Shown piece after piece: positions 8,323-16,429 of a DNA stretch of 64,000 nt. A program made the position numbers and the translations under genes. Source of the DNA: FEN-1219 sp039933105 (GTDB lineage Bacteria > Pseudomonadota > Gammaproteobacteria > Steroidobacterales > Rariloculaceae); assembly GCA_039933105.1 (NCBI GenBank), contig JBDTOT010000011.1:1-64000 (forward strand). Direction: 5' to 3'. Numbering within the stretch: position 1 is the first letter of the stretch; the number at the start of each line of letters is the position of its first letter. The notes beneath the pieces are model-generated. The model ran no database searches, was not told where the DNA came from, and saw only the letters and a program-made list of their open reading frames with translations.

Positions 8323-9560
8323 TCCTTCTTCACGATTTCCACATGCATGGTCGAAGTGTGACCCGGTATGGCCACGGGCATATGGCTGTCGAATGTCTCT
8401 CCGACGTCCCCGGTGAAATTGAAGGGTATGGCAACTTGGCCCTTCGTAACGTTCTGGGAGCCTTGTTCGCCAATCACGGGGCACCGAACGGAGGAATTCG
8501 TGACCGTCGGCGATGAGTTCTCGAATTTGAAGCGCATGGATTGCTCTTCAGCCGTCTCAATGGCCTGGCCGGAGACGTGAAATCCGAGGGTACTGGTGGA
8601 TTGGCCGCTGCACACTAGCGCGGTGCCGGAGGCTTGAAACTTGGCGGTACCATCGCCGCTAAAGGTGCCGTCGTCTTTGAAAGTGATAGGGACATCCACG
8701 GGCGGCATCACGCTGGTGCGATGCAGGATCCCCGAGTTCGTCTCGTTCACCGTGGACACTCGAATGAGGTAATGGGCGGGCTCACAACCGCACGATTTGT
8801 CTCCTTTGAACTCCCCGCCGGTCGTATCGATCCACTCCTTGACGAGCGCGACGAGACCCGCGGCCGTGATGTTGCGCGGGGGCTCGGTTGGAACCTCGGT
8901 CTCGGGGTACGCCTCCCTGTCGAGGCCGCGGTCGCCCCGAAAAGCGGTGCCGGTGAAGTTGTCCTTGCCCTCGTCCCTCGTGAAGTGATCGAGCACCGCT
9001 TTGGCGTCTGGCCAAGGGCCGCATATCCCGCCTTCGCAGCGTCTGGAAAAATCCTTGATCTGCTTGCAGAGAGTCGGGGCATCCTTGCCGAGGAACGCGA
9101 GAAAGGCCGGCGCCAGTGCCCACTCCGATTCAGCGCCGGAGGGGATCTTGTGAGCCATGTTGTTGTGACAACCATTGCACGCCGTCTGCGGAGACCCTTT
9201 TGGGTCGGTGGCGGAGGGTGGAACTCTTCTGTCCATCTTGCCGCCGCCATGCTCGGCCAGTGACGGGACGATGTCGTCTTCGCCCGGGGACGGATCCTTC
9301 CCAAACCCGTCCATGAACGGATTGACGCCACCGTGGCAGTTCACGCAGCGCGGCTCCTGCGTCAGAGTGGGAACGATTTTGGCGAACGCCTTGATCGATG
9401 CGTCCGTTTGCGAATCAGATAGCGGGCAAACGGCCGCGCCTCCAGAGCTGGACTGGGCAAGGACCAGATTCGAGAAGAAGACCGCCGTAGCCAGCAGGTG
9501 GGCGAGCCGTGGTTGCCACATCGAACTTTGCACGCTACGTCCGCGATAACGACGATTCAC
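8319..9560 (-). CDS. Exported di-haem cytochrome-like protein of unknown role
   Basis: A 413-residue protein with an N-terminal hydrophobic signal (HLLATAVFFSNLVLAQ) and two c-type haem motifs, CVNCH (C72, C75, H76) and CNGCH (C128, C131, H132). A cysteine-rich middle segment (CKQIKDFSRRCEGGICG) and a beta-rich C-terminal half without recognisable motifs follow. The first half resembles the haem-bearing part of planctomycete-type cytochromes; the rest is unknown to me. The start is a GTG at 9560 with GAGGG five bases upstream, while the internal ATG at 9521 has no ribosome-binding site. It is probably periplasmic and redox-active. It sits upstream of the TonB receptor on the same strand. Confidence 0.7.
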   Translation of the reverse strand: MNRRYRGRSVQSSMWQPRLAHLLATAVFFSNLVLAQSSSGGAAVCPLSDSQTDASIKAFAKIVPTLTQEPRCVNCHGGVNPFMDGFGKDPSPGEDDIVPSLAEHGGGKMDRRVPPSATDPKGSPQTACNGCHNNMAHKIPSGAESEWALAPAFLAFLGKDAPTLCKQIKDFSRRCEGGICGPWPDAKAVLDHFTRDEGKDNFTGTAFRGDRGLDREAYPETEVPTEPPRNITAAGLVALVKEWIDTTGGEFKGDKSCGCEPAHYLIRVSTVNETNSGILHRTSVMPPVDVPITFKDDGTFSGDGTAKFQASGTALVCSGQSTSTLGFHVSGQAIETAEEQSMRFKFENSSPTVTNSSVRCPVIGEQGSQNVTKGQVAIPFNFTGDVGETFDSHMPVAIPGHTSTMHVEIVKKE

Positions 9561-9726
9561 GTTGCCCTCGTTCCTAACGCTCTCGGCGAGAGTCTATAGC
9601 ATGGGCGTTTGCGGCGAGGGCGGAACGCCTCTGAGTCGACGTGTCTGAATCGAGCGACAATTGCCGCGCTCCAGGTTTGCGCCGACACTCGGTCGTGAGG
9701 CATAGCGGATAGCAGGGGAATCGCGA

Positions 9727-10254
9727 ATGTCCGCCACCGTGCGGCCAGACAATCTGAAGGCGGCGCTGGATGCGAAAATCGCGGCCGCCATGGCATACCT
9801 GGCCGAGCTTCGCGAGGCGGAGCAACCACGCGTCACTCCGCACCTGAACTCTCGCGAACTGGTCGGAACGCTGATGGGGTACGCACGCAGCGTTCAAACG
9901 ATCGCCAGCGCATTCGGCAGGGCGCAGAGCGGGGAGTTGCAGCACAACGCCTGGTACGAGCAGTGGAAGAAGGTGCTCAGCGAAGCAGACCGCCGCCTGT
10001 GGCTCGAACTAGGCGATGAACGTGGGCACGCACAGGGTGCCGCGCTCGTCGACGTCGAGACATTAGTGGCGTCGGACCCATCCGTGGCTGGTCCTCCTTC
10101 GCAACCCCGCGCTCACGCGGATGTTCGCAAGCGCGTGTGTCGTTTCGCAGCATTCCCGGAGCGGCCTGCGAGCGATGTCTGCAGCGACATGTTGCTGCTC
10201 GCGAGACGCTTCGCAGGCGAATTCCTGCGTGACCACGCGCGCTTTCTGCGCTAG
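9727..10254 (+). CDS. Hypothetical protein
   Basis: A 175-residue, mostly helical protein with no signal peptide and no motif I recognise. The N-terminal half is rich in Ala, Leu and charged residues (KAALDAKIAAAMAYLAELRE) and may form helices. The C-terminal part carries two cysteines (RVCRFAAF, SDVCSDM). GGGGA upstream of the ATG at 9727 supports translation. It is divergent from the di-haem gene and convergent with the bPH2 gene (7-bp gap). It is the weakest of the larger coding calls, but the start, the ribosome-binding site and the lack of a better frame on either strand support it. Confidence 0.6.
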   Translation: MSATVRPDNLKAALDAKIAAAMAYLAELREAEQPRVTPHLNSRELVGTLMGYARSVQTIASAFGRAQSGELQHNAWYEQWKKVLSEADRRLWLELGDERGHAQGAALVDVETLVASDPSVAGPPSQPRAHADVRKRVCRFAAFPERPASDVCSDMLLLARRFAGEFLRDHARFLR

Positions 10255-10261
10255 TCACGTT

Positions 10262-10852
10262 CTATAGGACTAGCGGCTCCACTTCTTTCCCGCAGTGCTT
10301 GCAGATCTTGGCCTTCGCCAGAATCATTTCCGCGCAATACGGACACTCGCGCTCGACGCGGGCGGAGGAATTCGCAGCGGAAGGGTTGGCACGCGAAGTG
10401 ATCGCGGCATCCTGCACTCTGGCGATCTGCTCCTGCACCTGCTTCCTGAACTCGAACGGATCGGCGATATTCTTGAACGGCTCGTGTGAGCCACCCGTGC
10501 CGCTCAGAACAATCGTCCCGTAGCCCCAAAGCTTGCCGGCGAGCCCCTGATCGACGGCAATACTCTCGATCTTCGAGAGCAGCAACTCGAGCGAACGACG
10601 GTTGATCCAGCCCGTCTTCATGATCACGCGCTTGTCGGTAACGGCGAACTCGGCGTTGTGGACGGTAATGAAGACCGTGGCTCCGAGAATCGCCGCGAGC
10701 ACGAGAACGACGAGACCGAGCGCAGGAACTCCCAGCAGCATCAGTAGCCCGACGATTGCGAGCACGATCGGCCACGAGTACAGCAGCCAGTGAAGGCTGG
10801 TCTGGTAGACGACTTGCTCGCCTTGCATGAGGTTTGCTTCGACGTAGCTCAT
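10262..10852 (-). CDS. Bacterial PH-domain (bPH2) membrane protein with C-terminal zinc ribbon
   Basis: A 196-residue protein with two closely spaced transmembrane helices at about residues 23-65 (WPIVLAIVGLLMLL, GLVVLVLAAILGATVFIT). A bPH2/YdbS-like domain follows (AVTDKRVIMKTGWINRRSLELLLSKIESI, then GLAGKLWGYGTIVLSG). The C-terminus has a rubredoxin-like zinc knuckle (CPYCAEMILAKAKICKHCG). It is an inner-membrane protein, and the PH-like and zinc parts should face the cytoplasm. Family members lack a proven biochemical role. The ATG at 10852 has AGGAG seven bases upstream. It is divergent from the DUF6152 gene at 10973. Confidence 0.85.
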   Translation of the reverse strand: MSYVEANLMQGEQVVYQTSLHWLLYSWPIVLAIVGLLMLLGVPALGLVVLVLAAILGATVFITVHNAEFAVTDKRVIMKTGWINRRSLELLLSKIESIAVDQGLAGKLWGYGTIVLSGTGGSHEPFKNIADPFEFRKQVQEQIARVQDAAITSRANPSAANSSARVERECPYCAEMILAKAKICKHCGKEVEPLVL

Positions 10853-10972
10853 AGGCGCTCCTACACAACCGCTCCTGTGTCTAGCTTAAGCGTTGGCGGC
10901 GACAAGAGCTTGCGGCTCCGGCTGCGCGTTAGCTAGGATCGAGACTCGCAATCTAGTGGGGAGCTAGCGGCG

Positions 10973-11365
10973 ATGAGCAAATTAGCTATTCGGTTGGCCG
11001 CGCTCGCGGCGCTGTCGATGGCGTGCACACAGTTGCAGGCACATCACGCCGTCGCGAGTGTGTACGACCTGAACAAGGAGATCGTCCTTCAGGGCGAGCT
11101 CGTTAAGCTGAACTTCGTCAATCCGCACTCGAACCTCCATCTCGCGGTTCACAACGCCGATGGGACGACGACGGAGTGGGTACTGACGACTGCTTCGCTG
11201 CAGGTGCTGACGCGGCAGGGGTTGAACCACAGCTCCATCAAGCCCGGCGAAAGCCTCAAGGTCACCGTGCTGCCGGCGCGCAACGGTAATCCAGCGGGCT
11301 TCATCAGGACCCTCGAGCTCGGCGAGCAGAAGTTCAAACTGTTCAACGATAACGGCGACAACTAA
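10973..11365 (+). CDS. Exported DUF6152 family protein, copy 1
   Basis: A 130-residue protein: signal peptide (ALAALSMACTQLQA-HHA), then the DUF6152 pattern HHAVASVYD, GELVKLNFVNPHSNLHLAVHNADGT and SIKPGESLKVTVLPARNGNPAGFIRTL. After signal cleavage the mature chain would begin with a His-His pair, which is typical of the family and could bind metal. The function is unknown; the predicted fold is a small periplasmic beta barrel. It is the first gene of a three-gene cassette: module A begins 21 bp downstream and module B 10 bp after that. A second DUF6152 gene at 20395 heads a related cassette. Confidence 0.85.
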   Translation: MSKLAIRLAALAALSMACTQLQAHHAVASVYDLNKEIVLQGELVKLNFVNPHSNLHLAVHNADGTTTEWVLTTASLQVLTRQGLNHSSIKPGESLKVTVLPARNGNPAGFIRTLELGEQKFKLFNDNGDN

Positions 11366-11386
11366 GTCGGCGCACTTGGGGGGTTG

Positions 11387-12325
11387 ATGTTATTTCGACG
11401 ATCCGTCGCGACGGGCGCAGTGGCCGCCGCACTTTCCATCGGCGCCGTGCTGTCGGCCCACGCGCAAGGCTTCGGCGGCGGTCCACCGCCGTTCACGCCG
11501 AAGTCCGACGCCAAAGACCTGAAAGCCGTCCTCTACAACTGGACTTGGCACATGGGCATGTTGCGCGGGCAAGCCGAGCCGGAGCTCGTGGCCACGCTCG
11601 AATACCAGGCGGAGGGCACGATTCAAGTCGACGGGCAGCCCTGCGTGCTGTCGAAGTTTCGGCTGAGCGCGAACTACCAGATCCCGGGATACCGCACGCA
11701 GATCGAGTGCAAGCGCCCGAACGGCGAAACGTACGCCAACGTCGAGACGATCAGCGAACGCTACGTGTGGGACGAGGACCGACCGGGTGCGGAGATTGTG
11801 CCCGGCCAGGGCAAAGCCACGCCGCGGCCGGCCGCGCTCGAAGAGCGCCTGATCCGGCTGTGGGCCAGTCCGCACGGCGCGCCCAAGGCGGCCATTGCGG
11901 CGGCAGCGGACGTGTCGCTGTCCGAGTCGTTCGCGCAGAACCCGGCAGCGCTACTCGATAAGCAGGCTGCCGCCGGAATCAGGGGCGCGACGACGCTGGC
12001 GTGGCGGGGCAAAAAGGCAGTCATCACGTATCCGATCCCGGGAGTGCCCGACGCCACGGCGACGGCCACGCTGGGCGAGGACTTCCTGCCGGAACGCGTA
12101 GTCGTGAAGCGCGGGACGACTACGACGGAGTTCGTCTATGGCGATTTCCAGGATTTCAACAACCCGCTGCACCGCATCGAAGCCCTCTACGCCGGCACGA
12201 TCGTCGAGCGACGCAACGGCAAAGTCGTGCGCGACCTGAAGACCACACTGACCGAAATCGGCCAGGTATACGTAGTCGTGCCGGTTCCGGACAGTGTCCG
12301 GAACGCCGGCGTGGCGAAGAACTGA
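11387..12325 (+). CDS. Module A: exported protein of unknown function
   Basis: A 312-residue exported protein. The signal peptide ends near SAHAQGFGG, and the mature chain opens with PPPFTPKSDAKDLKAVLYNWTWHMG. Other landmarks are EGTIQVDGQPCVLSKFR, the LIRLWASP segment near the middle and the C-terminal QVYVVVPVPDSVRN. I know no named family for it. It is clearly homologous, end to end, to residues 1-310 of the fusion protein at 20818-22551, so it is a real, conserved unit. The ATG at 11387 follows GGGGGG. The 18-bp spacing to DUF6152 and 10-bp spacing to module B indicate one transcript and probably one complex or pathway. Confidence 0.8.
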   Translation: MLFRRSVATGAVAAALSIGAVLSAHAQGFGGGPPPFTPKSDAKDLKAVLYNWTWHMGMLRGQAEPELVATLEYQAEGTIQVDGQPCVLSKFRLSANYQIPGYRTQIECKRPNGETYANVETISERYVWDEDRPGAEIVPGQGKATPRPAALEERLIRLWASPHGAPKAAIAAAADVSLSESFAQNPAALLDKQAAAGIRGATTLAWRGKKAVITYPIPGVPDATATATLGEDFLPERVVVKRGTTTTEFVYGDFQDFNNPLHRIEALYAGTIVERRNGKVVRDLKTTLTEIGQVYVVVPVPDSVRNAGVAKN

Positions 12326-12335
12326 GGAGCGGCTC

Positions 12336-13211
12336 GTGAGGAAACCATCAAACACCAAGGCGCGGCTCGTGACCGCTGCGGCGTTGCTTGTCTCGCTCGT
12401 CGCAACCTGCGCCCAAGCGCAGTTTCCGGGCGGCGGCGGGTTCGCCCCCGCAACGGCAGAGACGCCTCGATTGGCGAGCGGCAAGCCGGATCTCTCAGGC
12501 TCCTGGGGCACGGCCGGCGGCGGTCAGCAGGGCGTCGCCGGGGGAATGTTCCGGCGCTGCACACCGTTCCAACCGGTCTGCATGGAGTGGACGAATCAGA
12601 GCCAGGACTTCGTGTTCATGGCGCCCTCGCGGCTCGATCCGAATCACCCGCTGTACAAGCCCGAGTACTGGGACAAGGTTCAGGCGCTCGATCAGTGGAC
12701 GAACCGCGACGACCCCGTCATGACGTGTCTGCCGCTCGGCATTCCGCGGCACGGACCGCCGGCGCGCATCTTTCAAACGGCCGACGACATTACGATGTTC
12801 TACAGGGGCGGCGTCGACGGCGGCGGCGGCTACCCCGACTTTCGCATGATCCCGCTCGACGGCAAGCCGCACGATCCGCAACGCGCGCTCCAGTACACCT
12901 ACATGGGGTACACGGTCGGGCGCTGGGAAGCCGACACGCTAGTGCTCGACTCCGTCGGGTTCACCGATGAGACGTGGCTCGGGCGCGGCGGCCTGTTCCA
13001 TTCCGACAAGATGCGCGTCGTGGAAAAGTTCACCCGCAATGGCAACGACATGCTCTACGAGGTCACGGTCGAGGATCCCGTCGTGCTCGCTAAGCCGTGG
13101 GTCATGAATCCACGAACGCTGCGGCTCATGAGCCGCCCCGCGATCATCCCGGAGCACGGCAGCTGCATCGAAGGCGAGCGCGAAGAAGTCACGAGCCAGA
13201 TCCGCCACTAA
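12336..13211 (+). CDS. Module B: exported protein of unknown function
   Basis: A 291-residue exported protein. The start is a GTG at 12336 with GAGGAG seven bases upstream; a longer frame opens inside module A but lacks such a site. The signal peptide ends at TCAQAQ. Landmarks are the family opening ASGKPDLSGSWGT, PLYKPEYWDKVQALDQW, DPVMTCLPLGIPRHGPP, the TVGRWEADTLVLDSVGFTDETW block and the final VTSQIRH. Residues from about 60 match the C-terminal half of the fusion at 20818-22551, and the GRWE..TLV block also matches the orphan protein at 47990-49039. It is secreted and beta-rich, with no catalytic motif I can name. Its stop overlaps the stop of the convergent NTF2-like gene. Confidence 0.8.
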   Translation: MRKPSNTKARLVTAAALLVSLVATCAQAQFPGGGGFAPATAETPRLASGKPDLSGSWGTAGGGQQGVAGGMFRRCTPFQPVCMEWTNQSQDFVFMAPSRLDPNHPLYKPEYWDKVQALDQWTNRDDPVMTCLPLGIPRHGPPARIFQTADDITMFYRGGVDGGGGYPDFRMIPLDGKPHDPQRALQYTYMGYTVGRWEADTLVLDSVGFTDETWLGRGGLFHSDKMRVVEKFTRNGNDMLYEVTVEDPVVLAKPWVMNPRTLRLMSRPAIIPEHGSCIEGEREEVTSQIRH

Positions 13212-13711
13212 GCGGCGGTGCCGGGCCGCGCCGGCGACGTCGCGTTCTCCATCAAGCGCCACGCCTTCCAGTGGCCGTCCGGCTGCCGCTTGAAGATGTG
13301 GATGTGCCGGTTCGTCACGGTCTGTAGTAGTGCGCCGGTCGCCTTGCTCGAGATCTCGGCGGTGTAACTACCGCGCTCGTACGCGAGATCGCCGGCAATC
13401 TCGAGTTCCTTCGTGTCCATTCGCACGCTGATCGTGACGTCCTTCGGCTGGTCGGCGAGGACCTTGCTCCAGGCCGCCTTGCCCACGACGTCGGGCTGGT
13501 CGATGCCAAGCACGAGCACGTCGTCGGCGTAGATCGCCAACACCTGGTCCATGTCGCCCGTCTTGAAGCTGCCCGCGATGCTGTCGAGCAGCTTGTGGAT
13601 TTCGGCTTCGTCGGCCGCACGGTCGTGCTTCGGAGTCGAGCCACCGGAGCAGCCAGTCAAACCGATCGAGGCAGCAAGGGTCCATGCGGCGAGGGTGCGT
13701 GTCGGTTTCAT
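13208..13711 (-). CDS. SnoaL/DUF4440-type (NTF2-fold) lipoprotein
   Basis: A 167-residue protein with a lipoprotein signal (SIGLTGCSGG, lipobox LTGC, lipidated Cys22). An NTF2-like domain follows: HKLLDSIAGSFKTGDMDQVLAIYADDVLVLG, then SVRMDTKELEIAGDLAYERGSYTAEI and HIHIFKRQPDGHWKAWRLM. Members of this fold are either small enzymes or ligand binders, and no catalytic residues can be assigned here. It should be anchored to the membrane facing the periplasm. It is the only minus-strand gene inside a long plus-strand run, and its stop codon overlaps the stop of module B. Confidence 0.85.
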   Translation of the reverse strand: MKPTRTLAAWTLAASIGLTGCSGGSTPKHDRAADEAEIHKLLDSIAGSFKTGDMDQVLAIYADDVLVLGIDQPDVVGKAAWSKVLADQPKDVTISVRMDTKELEIAGDLAYERGSYTAEISSKATGALLQTVTNRHIHIFKRQPDGHWKAWRLMENATSPARPGTAA

Positions 13712-13926
13712 GGGGCTGATCCTAGCATCGGGGAGCGTCGGGCCCGGGCCTCGGCCCAGCGGTCAGCCCATCTGACTAAACGACGGACAGCTCAAGTTTT
13801 CCGTACGGGTCCGTGCAACCCATTGGCAAACCTAGACACGGGTAGCAGGCGCCTCGATAATCACAGGCTAATCTTCGTGGCCACAAGGGCTCGTTTTCCA
13901 AGAGGTCCGGCCAGCTTTGTGGGCGC
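13712..13926 (+). other. Structured-looking leader before the DUF1592 gene
   Basis: This 215-bp non-coding stretch has several complementary segments on the plus strand: GTCAG-CCCAT-CTGAC near 13761-13775, CGGAC near 13782 with GTCCG near 13808, and a GGCAAACC element near 13824 followed by GGGTAGCAGGCGCC. The last part loosely recalls the GCAAACC core of c-di-GMP (GEMM) riboswitches, but the hairpin that should follow is very short. I do not claim a riboswitch. It could equally be an ordinary promoter region for the divergent genes. Confidence 0.25.
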
Positions 13927-16404
13927 GTGACGGCGCGTCCGTTGGGGAGTGCTGACATCGCTGTCAAACGCAGCCTTCGAATCGCGCTCTACGCGCTACC
14001 GGTGATCGCCGTGGTCGCGGCCGGTGCCGTCATCACTCTAAAGACCCGGTCCGGTCACGAGCGCGACGCCGCGGAATGGGGCGTCATCAAGCACTACTGT
14101 TTCGATTGTCACGACAGCGCCGAGCAAGCCGGCGGGCAGGCGTTCGACAAGCTCTCGCCCGAGCGCATCGCCGAGAATGCCGAGACATGGGAAGCGGCGA
14201 TTCGCAAACTACGCAGCGGCCTGATGCCGCCAGCGGGCCAGCCGCGTCCGGACGTCAAAGCCACGACCCAACTCGCGGCGTGGCTCGAGAACCGCATCGA
14301 TGCCGCGGCAGATAAGAACGAGCCCGGCCGGGTTCCGTTGCATCGATTGAATCGCCGCGAGTACGCACACGCCATCCGCGATCTGCTCGCCCTCGACATC
14401 AACCCTGCGGCGCTGCTGCCCGAGGACAACGTCAAAGGCCGCTTCGACAACGACGCCGATGCCCTCCAGGTTTCGCCCGCGTTCGTCACCCAGTACATCG
14501 GCGCAGCGCGCGCGATTGCGCAGCAGGCCGTCGGCGACCCGAAGGCGCGGCCTCTCGCGGCGCAGTACGGCGACGCCGCGAACATGGTCATCTCGTTGCC
14601 GCCCGCGGGCACTCCTGGCACGGGCCGCCAACAGCATCACCTCGAGGGGATGCCGTTCGGTACGCGCGGCGGCCTCATCGTCGAGCACGACTTCCCCGCG
14701 GACGGCGAATACGAGCTCACGATCGGCGACATGGCGCTCGCACGCGAAGTGCCGCGCATGGAGTTCGAGAACACCGTCATCGTGCTGCTCGACGGCGAGG
14801 AGTTCTACCGCACGACCATCGGTGGCGAACGCGATCACAAGGCGATCGACCAGACGCTCGATCCGGCCGTGGAGGAGATCAACGGCCGGCTCCGCCGGAT
14901 CAAGTTCATGGCCATGGCAGGGCAGCACAAGCTGGCCGTCACGTTTGTGCACCGCAGCTTTGCAGAAAGCGACGAGCGTATTCGCACGGTGGCGCTCGAA
15001 GGCGGGCAGGAGCGCATCCAGGCGGCGCACGCGCTGCAGATTCGCGGGCCGCTTATGGTCACCGGTGTCGGCGAGTCCGCGAGCCGGAAGAAACTCTTCA
15101 CCTGCCGGCCGTCAGAAGGTCCCGAGCGGCCGTGCGCCACGGAGATCGTCACGAACCTCGCGGAACGCGCGTTCCGTCGGCCGGTCACGAATGCCGACAT
15201 CGATCCCTTGTTGGCGTTTTACGATGCCGGGTTCCGCGACGGCGGGTTCGACATCGGCATTCGCGACGCGCTGAGCGCGGTGCTCGCGAGCCCGCACTTC
15301 ATATATAGAGCCGAATCCGGGCAGGGCAGTGGCGCGGTCGCATTGAGCGACCTCGAGCTTGCGTCGCGTCTGTCGTTCTTCCTCTGGAGCAGCGTGCCCG
15401 ACGCGGAGCTGCTGAAGCTGGCTCAGGAGTCGCGTTTGAGCAAGCCGAGCGTACTGGCGGCTCAGGTCAAGCGCATGCTCGCAGACGATCGGGCCAAGTC
15501 TCTTTCGCAGGATTTTGCATTTCAATGGCTCGGTCTCGCGAAGCTCGACTCGATCGTTCCTGACCGAGCGCAGTTCCCGCAGGCGAGCGGCTTGCTAGAT
15601 CCTCGCGAGCCTTTCAAAGAAGAACTGCAGCTCTTCATCGACAGTGTGCTGCGCAGCGATCAGAGCGTGATGAAGCTGATGACGGCCGACTACACGTTCT
15701 TGAACGAGCGCGTCGCGATGCTGTACGGCATGGAGAACGTCAAAGGCGCACGCTTCCGCCGCGTGACGCTGCCGGACGAGTCTCGCTATGGGTTGCTCGG
15801 CAAGGGTGCAGTGCAGATGCTGACGGCGTATCCGAACCGTACCTCGCCAGTGCTGCGCGGCGCATGGATCCTCGAGACGATTCTCGGCGCGAAGCGCCCC
15901 GTGCCGCCAGCGCAGGTGCCGACGCTGCAGGAGAACAAGCGCGGCGAAGCGCCGAAGACGCTGCGCGCGCGTCTCGAACAACATCGCGCGAACCCCACCT
16001 GCTTCGCGTGCCACGGCGTCATGGATCCGCTTGGGTTTGCGCTCGAGAATTTCAGCGCCGTCGGCCAGTACCGCTCCGACGATCCCGACACGCATACCAA
16101 GCTCGATGCGAGCGGCGTGCTGCCGGACGGAACGCACGCGAACGGCCCAGCGGATCTGCGGCGCGCGCTGAGCGCTGACCCCGAGATCTTCGTGCGGGCG
16201 TTCACCGAGAATCTGATGACTTTCGCGTTGGGCCGCGAGGCCGATTACCGCGATATGCCAACGGTGCGCGCGATCGTGCGCCAAGCCGAGAAAGACGATT
16301 ACCGCTTCGAGGCGCTTGTGCTCGCCATCGTGTCGAGCGACGCGTTCCGCAAGCGCGAGGTCTCGAACACGCACGACGGGCTCACGCAGGCGTCGTTGCG
16401 GTAG
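13927..16404 (+). CDS. DUF1592-type planctomycete-like cytochrome protein (DUF1587/1592/1588/1585)
   Basis: An 825-residue protein with an N-terminal membrane anchor (LYALPVIAVVAAGAVITL) and a haem c motif CFDCH (C58, C61, H62). The chain of domains found in these proteins follows: DUF1587 (PLHRLNRREYAHAIRDLLALDI at about 138), DUF1592 with its carbohydrate-binding-like part, DUF1595 (LAERAFRRPVTNADIDPLL), DUF1588 (GAVQMLTAYPNRTSPVLRGAWILETILG, second haem motif CFACHG near 693) and DUF1585 at the end. The role is unknown; it is predicted to be a periplasmic redox or binding protein. The GTG at 13927 lacks a good ribosome-binding site, whereas GGGGAG at 13944-13949 precedes an in-frame ATC, so the true start is uncertain. 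The DUF1552 gene follows after 25 bp. Confidence 0.9.
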   Translation: MTARPLGSADIAVKRSLRIALYALPVIAVVAAGAVITLKTRSGHERDAAEWGVIKHYCFDCHDSAEQAGGQAFDKLSPERIAENAETWEAAIRKLRSGLMPPAGQPRPDVKATTQLAAWLENRIDAAADKNEPGRVPLHRLNRREYAHAIRDLLALDINPAALLPEDNVKGRFDNDADALQVSPAFVTQYIGAARAIAQQAVGDPKARPLAAQYGDAANMVISLPPAGTPGTGRQQHHLEGMPFGTRGGLIVEHDFPADGEYELTIGDMALAREVPRMEFENTVIVLLDGEEFYRTTIGGERDHKAIDQTLDPAVEEINGRLRRIKFMAMAGQHKLAVTFVHRSFAESDERIRTVALEGGQERIQAAHALQIRGPLMVTGVGESASRKKLFTCRPSEGPERPCATEIVTNLAERAFRRPVTNADIDPLLAFYDAGFRDGGFDIGIRDALSAVLASPHFIYRAESGQGSGAVALSDLELASRLSFFLWSSVPDAELLKLAQESRLSKPSVLAAQVKRMLADDRAKSLSQDFAFQWLGLAKLDSIVPDRAQFPQASGLLDPREPFKEELQLFIDSVLRSDQSVMKLMTADYTFLNERVAMLYGMENVKGARFRRVTLPDESRYGLLGKGAVQMLTAYPNRTSPVLRGAWILETILGAKRPVPPAQVPTLQENKRGEAPKTLRARLEQHRANPTCFACHGVMDPLGFALENFSAVGQYRSDDPDTHTKLDASGVLPDGTHANGPADLRRALSADPEIFVRAFTENLMTFALGREADYRDMPTVRAIVRQAEKDDYRFEALVLAIVSSDAFRKREVSNTHDGLTQASLR

Positions 16405-16429
16405 ACTAAATTCAAGGGGAAGCGCAGTC

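Noticed and set aside
13815..13865. c-di-GMP (GEMM) riboswitch
   Set aside because: GGCAAACC and a GGG...GCC segment are present, but the intervening hairpin is only a few base pairs and the rest of the fold is not convincing; left as a test, not a call.
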